A stretch of DNA of 5,394 nucleotides from CBFGWV01 sp965652545 (lineage in GTDB: Bacteria > Pseudomonadota > Gammaproteobacteria > Competibacterales > Competibacteraceae). The notes beneath the pieces are model-generated. The model was not told the origin of the DNA. It did no database searches and was given only the letters and a program-made list of their open reading frames with translations. The position numbers and the translations under genes are program-made. Every line of letters begins with the position of its first letter. The first letter of the stretch is position 1. Positions 1 to 5,394 of the stretch are shown here, piece after piece. The stretch is from NCBI GenBank assembly GCA_965652545.1, contig CBFGWV010000319.1, positions 1 to 5,394 of the forward strand. The letters run 5' to 3'.

Positions 1-90
1 TTTACAGGTTGTCACGATCCACGCCACCAAATGCGAGATTACCAACACCGCGAGTGTGAGAAAATCACGACGTTCCGCGCGGGAATGGCC

Positions 91-97
91 GAGGAGG
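91..97 (+). promoter_or_regulatory. Strong ribosome binding site that sets the start of the GAF gene
   Basis: GAGGAGG lies six bases before the ATG at 104. It closely matches the anti-Shine-Dalgarno sequence and has ideal spacing. It favours ATG 104 over the GTG at 56 in the same frame, which has no comparable site. The frame has no stop back to the left edge of the window, so a longer start outside the window cannot be formally excluded, but the residues encoded before 104 (rich in Arg and Ser) do not look like part of the GAF fold. Confidence 0.8.
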
Positions 98-103
98 ACG
101 CAG

Positions 104-805
104 ATGCACGCTCAACGCAGACTAACCGAGCAAGAGCGCCTTGCGGTTCTGGCCGAGTATCGGGTCATGGATGCCGAGCCTGAAGAGGGCTTCGACGAAA
201 TCACCGCGATGGCGAGCATGATCTGCGAGATGCCGATCGCGCTCATTTCATTGGTCGGCGAGGACAGGCTGTGGTTCTTGTCCCGCCAGGGTATGAAGGC
301 CAGCGGCATGCCGCGCGAGAAGACCTTCTGCGACCATATCGTGGCCACGGCCGAGCCGTTGGTGGTTGCCGATGCCAGCGCCGATCAGCGTTTCGCGGCC
401 AACCCGGCGGTCGCGAAGCAGCCGCACATCCGCTTTTATGCGGGCATTCCTCTGACAACGCCCGAGGATGCCATCCTCGGCACGCTGTGCGTGCTCGACA
501 AGGCGCCGCGGACGCTTACCGAACACCAAATACGATTGCTCGAAGCACTGGCCCGCCAAATCGTGCGGTTAATGGAGGCGCGTCGGATGACAGCGCGGCT
601 GGCCGATGCACTGGAGCGCAACAAGCAACTGGCTGAGTTGGTACCGATCTGCGCCTGGTGCAAGAAGCTACGCGACGACAAAGACTACTGGATGCAGGTC
701 GATGCCTTCCTCGTTCATCACATGGGGGCGGACCTGACACACGGCATCTGCCCCGATTGCATGGAAAAAATGGACGCGGAGGACGACGCGGACCAAGCCG
801 GCTGA
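104..805 (+). CDS. GAF-domain sensor protein with C-terminal four-cysteine (CxxC...CPxC) module
   Basis: A 233-residue soluble protein with no signal peptide or membrane segment. Residues about 8-160 form a GAF domain of the type common in bacterial signalling proteins: an N-terminal helix (LTEQERLAVLAEYRVMDAEPEEGFDEIT), the strand IALISLVGEDRLWFLSRQGM, the REKTFCDHIV segment, and the core FYAGIPL...ILGTLCVLD followed by PRTLT. A helical, coiled-coil-like stretch (about 145-180, many Arg, Leu and Glu) leads to the tail PICAWCKKLRDD...YW...THGICPDC. There Cys183/Cys186 and Cys216/Cys219 form two CxxC pairs, consistent with a bound zinc ion (inference). Similar tails occur at the ends of other GAF, PAS and response-regulator proteins, but I know of no established function. 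There is no kinase, cyclase or classical DNA-binding domain, so the output is unknown and the Cys tail is the best candidate effector. The ligand cannot be told from sequence. The start is set by GAGGAGG at 91-97. The next gene is a cyclic di-GMP enzyme on the same strand, about 217 bases downstream, so a shared pathway is possible but unproven. Confidence 0.88.
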   Translation: MHAQRRLTEQERLAVLAEYRVMDAEPEEGFDEITAMASMICEMPIALISLVGEDRLWFLSRQGMKASGMPREKTFCDHIVATAEPLVVADASADQRFAANPAVAKQPHIRFYAGIPLTTPEDAILGTLCVLDKAPRTLTEHQIRLLEALARQIVRLMEARRMTARLADALERNKQLAELVPICAWCKKLRDDKDYWMQVDAFLVHHMGADLTHGICPDCMEKMDAEDDADQAG

Positions 806-807
806 AA

Positions 808-852
808 GCCCCGCCGACGGCCGCCGGGGGCGTGCGCTACGCTTCTGACTTT
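808..852 (+). terminator. Weak GC-rich inverted repeats after the GAF gene (possible terminator)
   Basis: Just after the stop codon, GCCCC (808-812) can pair with GGGGC (827-831) around a GC-rich 14-base loop. It is followed by a second small repeat, GCGT-gcgct-ACGC (830-842), and then the moderately T-rich TTCTGACTTT (843-852). The two stems overlap by two bases and neither is strong. In DNA this GC-rich, such short pairings arise easily by chance, and there is no uninterrupted T tract. It may help end transcription of the GAF gene, but the call is tentative. Confidence 0.22.
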
Positions 853-868
853 GCGCAACCCATGCGGC

Positions 869-874
869 AGGAGG
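869..874 (+). promoter_or_regulatory. Shine-Dalgarno-like AGGAGG ahead of a short ORF
   Basis: A perfect AGGAGG is followed after five bases (TCATC) by a GTG at 880-882. Sequence and spacing are optimal for translation initiation. It is the only strong ribosome binding site between the GAF gene and the GGDEF/EAL gene, and neither candidate start of the latter (TTG 1008, GTG 1023) has one of its own. It could therefore serve a leader ORF that is coupled to the large gene. Confidence 0.4.
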
Positions 875-879
875 TCATC

Positions 880-1026
880 GTGCGCAGGGTGAGGTGGGTG
901 CTTACCACGGGGCGAGTGCCGGTTGCGGGGCGTATGATTCCGCATCCCACTCCTGAGACGCCCGCGATTAGGCGGCGGCCTATACTCCCAGCAATGGCAA
1001 CCCTTACTTGGCAGCCGCCAACGTGA
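880..1026 (+). CDS. Possible 48-residue upstream ORF overlapping the GGDEF/EAL gene start
   Basis: GTG 880 opens a 48-codon frame ending in TGA at 1024-1026. The predicted peptide begins MRRVRWVLTTGRVPVAG and ends MATLTWQPPT. It is basic and rich in Arg and Pro, and I recognise no family. In its favour are an ideal AGGAGG at 869-874 and a stop that overlaps the GTG at 1023 of the next gene as GTGA, a classic arrangement for translational coupling. Against it are visibly lower third-position GC than the neighbouring genes, three AGG codons (usually rare in such genomes), and no recognisable fold. It may be a translated leader whose purpose is to deliver ribosomes to the large gene, or simply a chance frame. 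If transcription starts near 993, as the TATACT at 981-986 would imply, most of this ORF would lie outside that transcript. Confidence 0.3.
   Translation: MRRVRWVLTTGRVPVAGRMIPHPTPETPAIRRRPILPAMATLTWQPPT
981..986 (+). promoter_or_regulatory. Candidate -10 element (TATACT) upstream of the GGDEF/EAL gene
   Basis: TATACT matches the sigma-70 -10 consensus at five of six positions and stands out in a GC-rich gap. It would place the start of transcription near 992-994, about 30 bases before GTG 1023. No good -35 lies 16-18 bases upstream (the hexamer at 17-base spacing reads ACGCCC), so it would be a weak or activator-dependent promoter. A second -10-like hexamer, TATGAT at 933-938, also lacks a convincing -35. 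Confidence 0.28.
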
Positions 1027-4000
1027 CACCGTTCTCCCCAGGCAAATCGCCTGCCCAGCCGGGTGCCTCCGGCGTGCAGGCTGGCAGCCCCTACGCCATT
1101 GCACAGACCGTGTGCGATGTGCTGCCGGTCGCCATGTGGAGCAAGGATGCCGACGGGCGCTTTGTGTGGGGCAATCACGCGCTACTGGCGATGGCCGGCC
1201 TGGAGTCGCTGGAGGCGTTGATCGGCCTCACTGACGCCGATGTGTTGCCGGCCGAGGTGGCCGCCGGCTGTGCGGAGCATGACCGGCAGTTGCTCACGAC
1301 CGGGCAGCCTGTGGTGACCGAAGAAGGCTTCATGGGCGCCGATGAGCAGGTGCAATGGCTGGAGGTCATCAAGGTGCCGCTGCTGGCTGCCGATGGCAGC
1401 ACGTTGATCGGCCAGGCGGGCATGGCGCGCGACATCACGCCCCTGCGCCGCACGCGCCAGACGCTGAAGGCCCGCGAGGCGGTGCTCGCCGCGCTGGCGG
1501 AGTTCGTGCTCAAGCCCGGTGACGACGACACCGATGCGTCGATTACCCAGGTGCTCGAGCGCCTGGGCGTGGCCGTCGGCGCCGACCGGGCCTACGTGTT
1601 CGAGAACCGGGCCGACGCGGCCGGCGTGTTGCGCATCAGCCAGACCTACGAGTGGGTGCGCGAAGGGGTCGGCGCCCAGATCGACAACCCCGAGTTGAAC
1701 GGCGCGGTGTTTGCCGAGTTGTGTCCGCACAGCAGCACGGTACTGACCCGCGGCGGCGTGGTCGCCGGCCCGGTTGCCGAACTGCCGGCGAGCGACCGCC
1801 CCGCGCTCATGGCGCAGGACATCCAGTCGCTGATCATGGTGCCGGTATTCACCGATGGAGTCTTCTGGGGCCTGCTGGGCTTCGATGACTGCCACCGGCC
1901 ACGCCGCTGGCAGGCCGCCGAAGTGGACACCTTGCGCCTGGCTGCCCGCGCCCTGGGCAGCGCCATCATCGAAGCCCGGGCGTTGGCTGCCCTGGAGGAG
2001 AGTCAGCAACGCTTGGACCTGGTGCTCAATGGCGCGGGGCTGGGCTTGTGGGACTGGAATCTCAAGACCAACGACGCGGTGTTCAATGATTTGTACCCCG
2101 CCATGCTCGGCTACGACCCGGCCGCGTTCGACCAGAGCTACGGCGCCTGGGAGGAGCTGCTGCACCCCGACGACATGACCCGGGTCATCCAGGCCTTGCA
2201 TGACAATATCGAGGGGCGCAGCCCCTTGTACCGCGAGGAGTACCGGCTGCGCGCGGTCGACGGCCGCTGGAAGTGGATACTCGACATGGGTCGGGTTGTG
2301 GCCTGGGACGATGACGGCCAACCGCTGCGCATGGTCGGCACACACACGGACATCACCGAGCGACGCGAAGCCGAAGTGGCGCTGGAGGCCAACCGCGACC
2401 TGCTGCGCAAGATCGCCGCCAACATTCCCGGGGTGATCTACCAATGCCGGCTGATGCCCGACAAGAAGCTCGCCCTGCCCTACGCCAGCGACCGCTTGTG
2501 GGACTTCTACGGCATCCGCCCCGGCGATGCGGTGGACGACACCGCCCCGCTGATGGTCCGCGTCAACGAGCAGGACCGGGGGCGGCTATTGGAGTCGATC
2601 CGCCAGTCGCTGCGCCAGTTCGAGATCTGGACCTGCGAGTACCGTGCCCGCGGTGCCGACGGACGCGAGCGCTGGCTGGAGGGCCGCGCCGTACCGGAGA
2701 AAGAACCCGACGGGTCGGTGGTCTGGCATGGCTTTGTGTTCGATGTGTCCGACCGCAAGCAGATGGAGGAGCAGCTCGAGCTGGCCTCGCGCGCGCTGGG
2801 GCGCAGCCACGACGGCATCATGATCACCGATGCGGCGGCCAGAATCGTCACGGTCAACCGGGCGTTCACCGACATTACCGGGTACTCGGCCAGCGAGGCC
2901 GTGGGGCACAACCCGCGCTTTCTGGCCTCCGGCCGCCACGGACCGACATTCTACGAGGCCATGTGGCGTGACCTGCGCGGCAGCGGCCATTGGCAGGGCG
3001 AGCTGTGGAACCGCCGCCGCGACGGCGAGGTGTACCCCGAGCGGTTGTCGATCTCGTCGGTCATCGACGACGATGGCGAGATCTCCCATTACATCGCGAT
3101 ATTCAACGACATCAGCGAGCGCAAGGCCTCCGAGGCGCGCATCGAGTTTCTCGCCCATCACGACCCGCTCACCCACCTGCCCAACCGGCTGTTGTTCCGC
3201 GACCGCTGTCAGCAGGCGATGAACGGCGCCCACCGCCACCACGGGCGGGTGGCGCTGTTGTTCCTGGACCTGGACCGCTTCAAGACCATCAACGACTCCC
3301 TCGGCCACCAGGTCGGCGACTCCTTGTTGTGCGCGGTGGCCGGACGGCTGGTGGACTCTGTGCGCGAGACCGACACGGTCTGCCGCCAGGGTGGGGACGA
3401 GTTCCTGATCGTGCTGGCCGAGAGCGACGAGGGCGAGGTGGTGGCGCGCAAGGCGCGGCAACTGCTGGCCATGCTGGCCGAACCGTTCGAAGTTCACGGT
3501 CACCGCCTGGTCATCAGCGCAAGTGTCGGCATCAGCTTGTACCCGGACGATGGCGAGGATGTCGATACGCTGCTAAAGCAGGCGGACACGGCCATGTACC
3601 GGGCCAAGTCCGAAGGCCGCAACACTGCGCGGTTCTTCTCCGAGCGCATGAACGAAGACGCCATGGCGCGGCTGACCCTGCAGCAAGCCTTGCGCGGGGC
3701 ACTGGCGGGGCAGGAGTTCAGCGTGGTCTACCAGCCCCAGGTGGCCAGCGAGGACGGTCGCATCCAGGGGCTGGAGGCCTTGCTGCGCTGGACCCACCCC
3801 ATGCTCGGCGAAGTGCCGCCATCGAGCTTCATCCCCGTCGCAGAGGACGCCGGCCTCATCGACGACATCGGCCGCTGGGTGCTGGATGCCGTGTGCGCGC
3901 AGATCGAGCTGTGGCGGGCCAGCGGCCTGCGCGTTCCGCGGGTGGCGGTGAACCTCTCGCCGATCCAGTTCCAGCGCGTGTGGCTGGTCGATCACCTGCG

Positions 4001-4424
4001 CGACGCCCTGGCCCGTCACGGACTGCACGCCGGCATGCTCGAGGTGGAACTCACCGAATCCCTGCTGCTGAACCAGTCCGAACTGGTCATGCGCAACCTG
4101 GAGGGACTGCGAAGCCTGGGTGTGCAACTGGCGATCGACGACTTCGGTACCGGGTACTCCAGCCTTGCCTACCTGCGACGACTCCAGGTGAGCAAGCTGA
4201 AGATCGACCAGTCCTTCGTCCACGGGTTGCCGCACGACCCGGACAATGCCGCTATCGTGCGGGCAATCATCCAGATGGCACGCAGCCTGCGATTGCAGAC
4301 GGTGGCCGAGGGCGTGGAAAGCGAGTCCCAGGCGCGCTTTCTGACACTGGTGGGCTGCAACGCGCAACAGGGTTACCTGTACAGCGAACCCTTGTCACCC
4401 GAGGCCATCGCCAGCCGCCTGTAG
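1023..4424 (+). CDS. PAS-GAF-PAS-PAS-PAS-GGDEF-EAL cyclic di-GMP enzyme
   Basis: A soluble protein of 1133 residues (about 125 kDa) with no membrane segment, which links several intracellular sensor domains to cyclic di-GMP turnover. Domains, counted from GTG 1023: PAS (about 24-142); GAF (about 150-318, with YEWVREG...IDNPEL and GFDDC); PAS_3-like (about 326-450); PAS (about 458-580); PAS (about 585-702, with NPRFLASGRH and NRRRDGEVYPE); GGDEF (about 704-870); EAL (about 884-1133). Helical linkers join the PAS units. The cyclase signature GGDEF (790-794) is intact, as are DLDRFK (749-754) and the inhibitory I-site RETD (781-784), correctly placed five residues upstream. The EAL domain keeps EALLRW (Glu918), NLSP (Asn977), ELTES (Glu1009), IDDFGTGYSSL (Asp1039/Asp1040), KLKID (Lys1060), AEGVE (Glu1096) and QGY (Gln1116), so phosphodiesterase activity is expected. 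Which activity dominates cannot be read from sequence. The start is uncertain: TTG 1008 (five residues longer) and GTG 1023 both lack a Shine-Dalgarno. GTG is preferred for its GTGA overlap with the preceding short ORF. Confidence 0.93.
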   Translation: MTPFSPGKSPAQPGASGVQAGSPYAIAQTVCDVLPVAMWSKDADGRFVWGNHALLAMAGLESLEALIGLTDADVLPAEVAAGCAEHDRQLLTTGQPVVTEEGFMGADEQVQWLEVIKVPLLAADGSTLIGQAGMARDITPLRRTRQTLKAREAVLAALAEFVLKPGDDDTDASITQVLERLGVAVGADRAYVFENRADAAGVLRISQTYEWVREGVGAQIDNPELNGAVFAELCPHSSTVLTRGGVVAGPVAELPASDRPALMAQDIQSLIMVPVFTDGVFWGLLGFDDCHRPRRWQAAEVDTLRLAARALGSAIIEARALAALEESQQRLDLVLNGAGLGLWDWNLKTNDAVFNDLYPAMLGYDPAAFDQSYGAWEELLHPDDMTRVIQALHDNIEGRSPLYREEYRLRAVDGRWKWILDMGRVVAWDDDGQPLRMVGTHTDITERREAEVALEANRDLLRKIAANIPGVIYQCRLMPDKKLALPYASDRLWDFYGIRPGDAVDDTAPLMVRVNEQDRGRLLESIRQSLRQFEIWTCEYRARGADGRERWLEGRAVPEKEPDGSVVWHGFVFDVSDRKQMEEQLELASRALGRSHDGIMITDAAARIVTVNRAFTDITGYSASEAVGHNPRFLASGRHGPTFYEAMWRDLRGSGHWQGELWNRRRDGEVYPERLSISSVIDDDGEISHYIAIFNDISERKASEARIEFLAHHDPLTHLPNRLLFRDRCQQAMNGAHRHHGRVALLFLDLDRFKTINDSLGHQVGDSLLCAVAGRLVDSVRETDTVCRQGGDEFLIVLAESDEGEVVARKARQLLAMLAEPFEVHGHRLVISASVGISLYPDDGEDVDTLLKQADTAMYRAKSEGRNTARFFSERMNEDAMARLTLQQALRGALAGQEFSVVYQPQVASEDGRIQGLEALLRWTHPMLGEVPPSSFIPVAEDAGLIDDIGRWVLDAVCAQIELWRASGLRVPRVAVNLSPIQFQRVWLVDHLRDALARHGLHAGMLEVELTESLLLNQSELVMRNLEGLRSLGVQLAIDDFGTGYSSLAYLRRLQVSKLKIDQSFVHGLPHDPDNAAIVRAIIQMARSLRLQTVAEGVESESQARFLTLVGCNAQQGYLYSEPLSPEAIASRL

Positions 4425-4441
4425 CGGTGGCAATGCCACCG
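4425..4441 (+). terminator. Perfect 7-bp hairpin abutting the GGDEF/EAL stop codon
   Basis: CGGTGGC-AAT-GCCACCG begins on the first base after the TAG stop. Seven consecutive G/C-rich pairs close over a three-base loop, a structure unlikely by chance at exactly this place. The bases that follow (TGATTCCCCC) have only scattered T, so it is not a canonical intrinsic terminator. It may terminate weakly, work with Rho, or protect the 3' end of the message. Confidence 0.45.
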
Positions 4442-4481
4442 TGATTCCCCCATTGCCCCCGCGTCACTGGTGATCAAGCGC

Positions 4482-4490
4482 TGATAAACT
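4482..4490 (+). promoter_or_regulatory. Candidate extended -10 promoter of the DMT transporter gene
   Basis: TGATAAACT reads as an extended -10 (TG-A-TAAACT) in the 94-base gap before the transporter. It would start transcription near 4497, leaving a leader of about 22 bases before ATG 4519. No good -35 sits at the usual distance; TTGCCC at 4453-4458 is about 26 bases away and too far. Extended -10 promoters can work without a -35. Together with the hairpin at 4425-4441 it suggests the transporter is transcribed separately from the cyclic di-GMP gene. Confidence 0.38.
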
Positions 4491-4518
4491 GGCGCGTTCG
4501 CAACCGTATGGACACCCC

Positions 4519-5394
4519 ATGGCGCCTCAGACGCAAGGTATCGCACTGTATGTCCTGGCGGTGTTCATGTTCGGCACCATGGACGCGCTGGCCAAACTGC
4601 TCACCGACGGCTACCCCGTCGGCCAGGTCATGTTCTTCCGCGCCGCGTTCGGCACCCTGGCACTGGTGCCGCTGGTCATGCGCGGACCGGGGCTGCGCAA
4701 ACTGCGCTCCGCCGCCCCCTGGATGCAGCTGCTGCGCGGCTTGTTCATCGTCGGCACGCTGACATTCTTCTTTCTGAGCCTGCGCTACCTGGGACTGGCC
4801 GAGGCCACGGCGATCACACTCGCCGCGCCCATCTTCATGACCGTACTCGGCGTCACCCTGATGGGCGATCGCATCGGCCTGTGGCGAAGCGCAGCCGTGC
4901 TGGTAGGGTTCGGCGGGGTGTTGATCATGGTGCGGCCGGGCAGCGAGGCCTTCCAGCCGGCCGCCTTGCTGGCCCTGGCCGCCGCCCTTACCTACGCCTT
5001 CGCCTCCCTGCTCACCCGCCGGGTGGTCCAGTACGACGATGCCTTGTCCACCGCCTTCTTCGGCAATGTGCTCATGCTGGTCGGCGCCATCGTGGCCCTG
5101 CTGTGGGGCTGGAAGACGCCCACCGGCGGCGACCTGACGCTGTTCATCGCCTTAGGCATGACCGGCGGCATCGCCAACTACGTCATCACCCTGGCGCTGG
5201 CGCGCTGCACCCTGTCCACCGCCGCGCCGCTGGAATACCTGATCCTGGTCTGGGCGACGGCGTACGGGTACTTGTTTTGGCAGGAACTGCCCACCGTGTT
5301 CACCCTGTCCGGGGCGGCGCTGATCATCGCCGCCAGCCTGACCATCACCCTGCGCGGGCGTAGCGGCACACCGACGACACCGGCGGAGTTGTAG
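4519..5394 (+). CDS. DMT-superfamily (EamA) transporter, ten transmembrane segments
   Basis: A complete 291-residue inner-membrane protein whose TAG stop is the last codon of the window. It has the duplicated EamA architecture, two five-helix halves (about 7-139 and 147-278). Ten hydrophobic segments can be placed near 7-28, 35-54, 68-90, 92-114, 120-138, 147-166, 177-198, 203-227, 232-254 and 257-277. Family features include FFRAAFG after helix 2 begins, SLRYLGLAEATAITLAAPIF across helices 3-4, GVLIMVRPG ending the first half, and APLEYLILVWATAYGYLFWQELP near helices 9-10. Length is typical of the family, which exports or imports small metabolites such as amino acids or purines. The substrate cannot be assigned from sequence alone. 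ATG 4519 is chosen because helix 1 begins a few residues later; the ATG at 4508 is out of frame. No clear Shine-Dalgarno is visible. Its codon use resembles gene 2, with no sign of recent transfer. Confidence 0.92.
   Translation: MAPQTQGIALYVLAVFMFGTMDALAKLLTDGYPVGQVMFFRAAFGTLALVPLVMRGPGLRKLRSAAPWMQLLRGLFIVGTLTFFFLSLRYLGLAEATAITLAAPIFMTVLGVTLMGDRIGLWRSAAVLVGFGGVLIMVRPGSEAFQPAALLALAAALTYAFASLLTRRVVQYDDALSTAFFGNVLMLVGAIVALLWGWKTPTGGDLTLFIALGMTGGIANYVITLALARCTLSTAAPLEYLILVWATAYGYLFWQELPTVFTLSGAALIIAASLTITLRGRSGTPTTPAEL

Noticed and set aside
56..103. GTG at 56 as the start of the GAF gene
   Set aside because: It has no Shine-Dalgarno and adds 16 Arg/Ser-rich residues unlike the family, whereas ATG 104 has GAGGAGG at ideal spacing.
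851..858. TTGCGCAA, an 8-base palindrome in the gap after the GAF gene
   Set aside because: It is too short and isolated to call an operator; no second copy is seen near either promoter candidate.
837..1178. A 113-codon minus-strand frame across the gap before gene 2
   Set aside because: The composition looks random, I see no good ribosome binding site, and it extends into the start of the large + strand gene.
1182..2444. A 420-codon minus-strand open frame opposite the PAS/GAF region
   Set aside because: Long antisense frames are common opposite GC-rich coding sequence. The translation is His, Gln, Ala and Gly rich with no recognisable domain, while the + strand encodes clear PAS and GAF domains.
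2586..3503. A 305-codon minus-strand open frame opposite the last PAS and GGDEF domains
   Set aside because: It has the same antisense artefact composition, and the + strand motifs account fully for this stretch.
3573..4367. A 264-codon minus-strand open frame opposite the EAL domain
   Set aside because: It shows no domain signature and lies wholly opposite conserved EAL motifs.
2990..4444. A 484-codon + strand open frame inside the GGDEF/EAL gene
   Set aside because: It is out of frame with a gene whose catalytic motifs are continuous. The translation is low-complexity Arg, Gly and Pro, as expected from GC-rich DNA read in the wrong frame.
4508..4762. ATG at 4508 opening an 84-codon frame overlapping the transporter start
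   Set aside because: It is out of frame with the ten-helix transporter and gives an Arg/Ser/Cys-rich translation with no recognisable features.

Overview
The window is GC-rich bacterial DNA carrying three clear protein genes, all on the + strand. Gene style suggests a free-living high-GC proteobacterium, most likely beta or gamma: strong G/C preference at third codon positions, multi-PAS GGDEF/EAL signalling proteins, and a GAF protein ending in an 'ICAWCKK...THGICPDC' module. This placement is inference; no rRNA or other marker gene is present. I see no mobile element, CRISPR array, tRNA or rRNA.

Layout. Positions 1-103 are the upstream region of gene 1 and end in a strong Shine-Dalgarno site. 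Gene 1 (104-805) encodes a small cytosolic GAF sensor with a C-terminal four-cysteine, probably metal-binding, module. A gap of about 217 bases follows. It holds weak GC-rich inverted repeats, a possible 48-codon ORF (880-1026) behind a textbook Shine-Dalgarno, and a -10-like hexamer (981-986). Gene 2 (about 1023-4424) encodes a soluble protein of about 1133 residues, ordered PAS-GAF-PAS-PAS-PAS-GGDEF-EAL. It makes and/or degrades cyclic di-GMP; the diguanylate cyclase motif, the inhibitory I-site and the phosphodiesterase catalytic residues all look intact. A perfect 7-bp hairpin directly follows its stop codon. A 94-base gap with an extended -10-like sequence leads to gene 3 (4519-5394), a ten-helix EamA/DMT-family inner-membrane transporter whose stop codon is the last base of the window.

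How they work together. Genes 1 and 2 are both intracellular sensors, and gene 2 converts sensory input into a change in cyclic di-GMP. Adjacency is the only evidence that they are linked. Gene 3 looks like an independent transcription unit. The least ordinary features are the four-cysteine tail on a GAF protein with no output domain, and the short ORF whose stop overlaps a candidate GTG start of gene 2 (GTGA), which hints at translational coupling. I did not find a convincing new multi-gene system.
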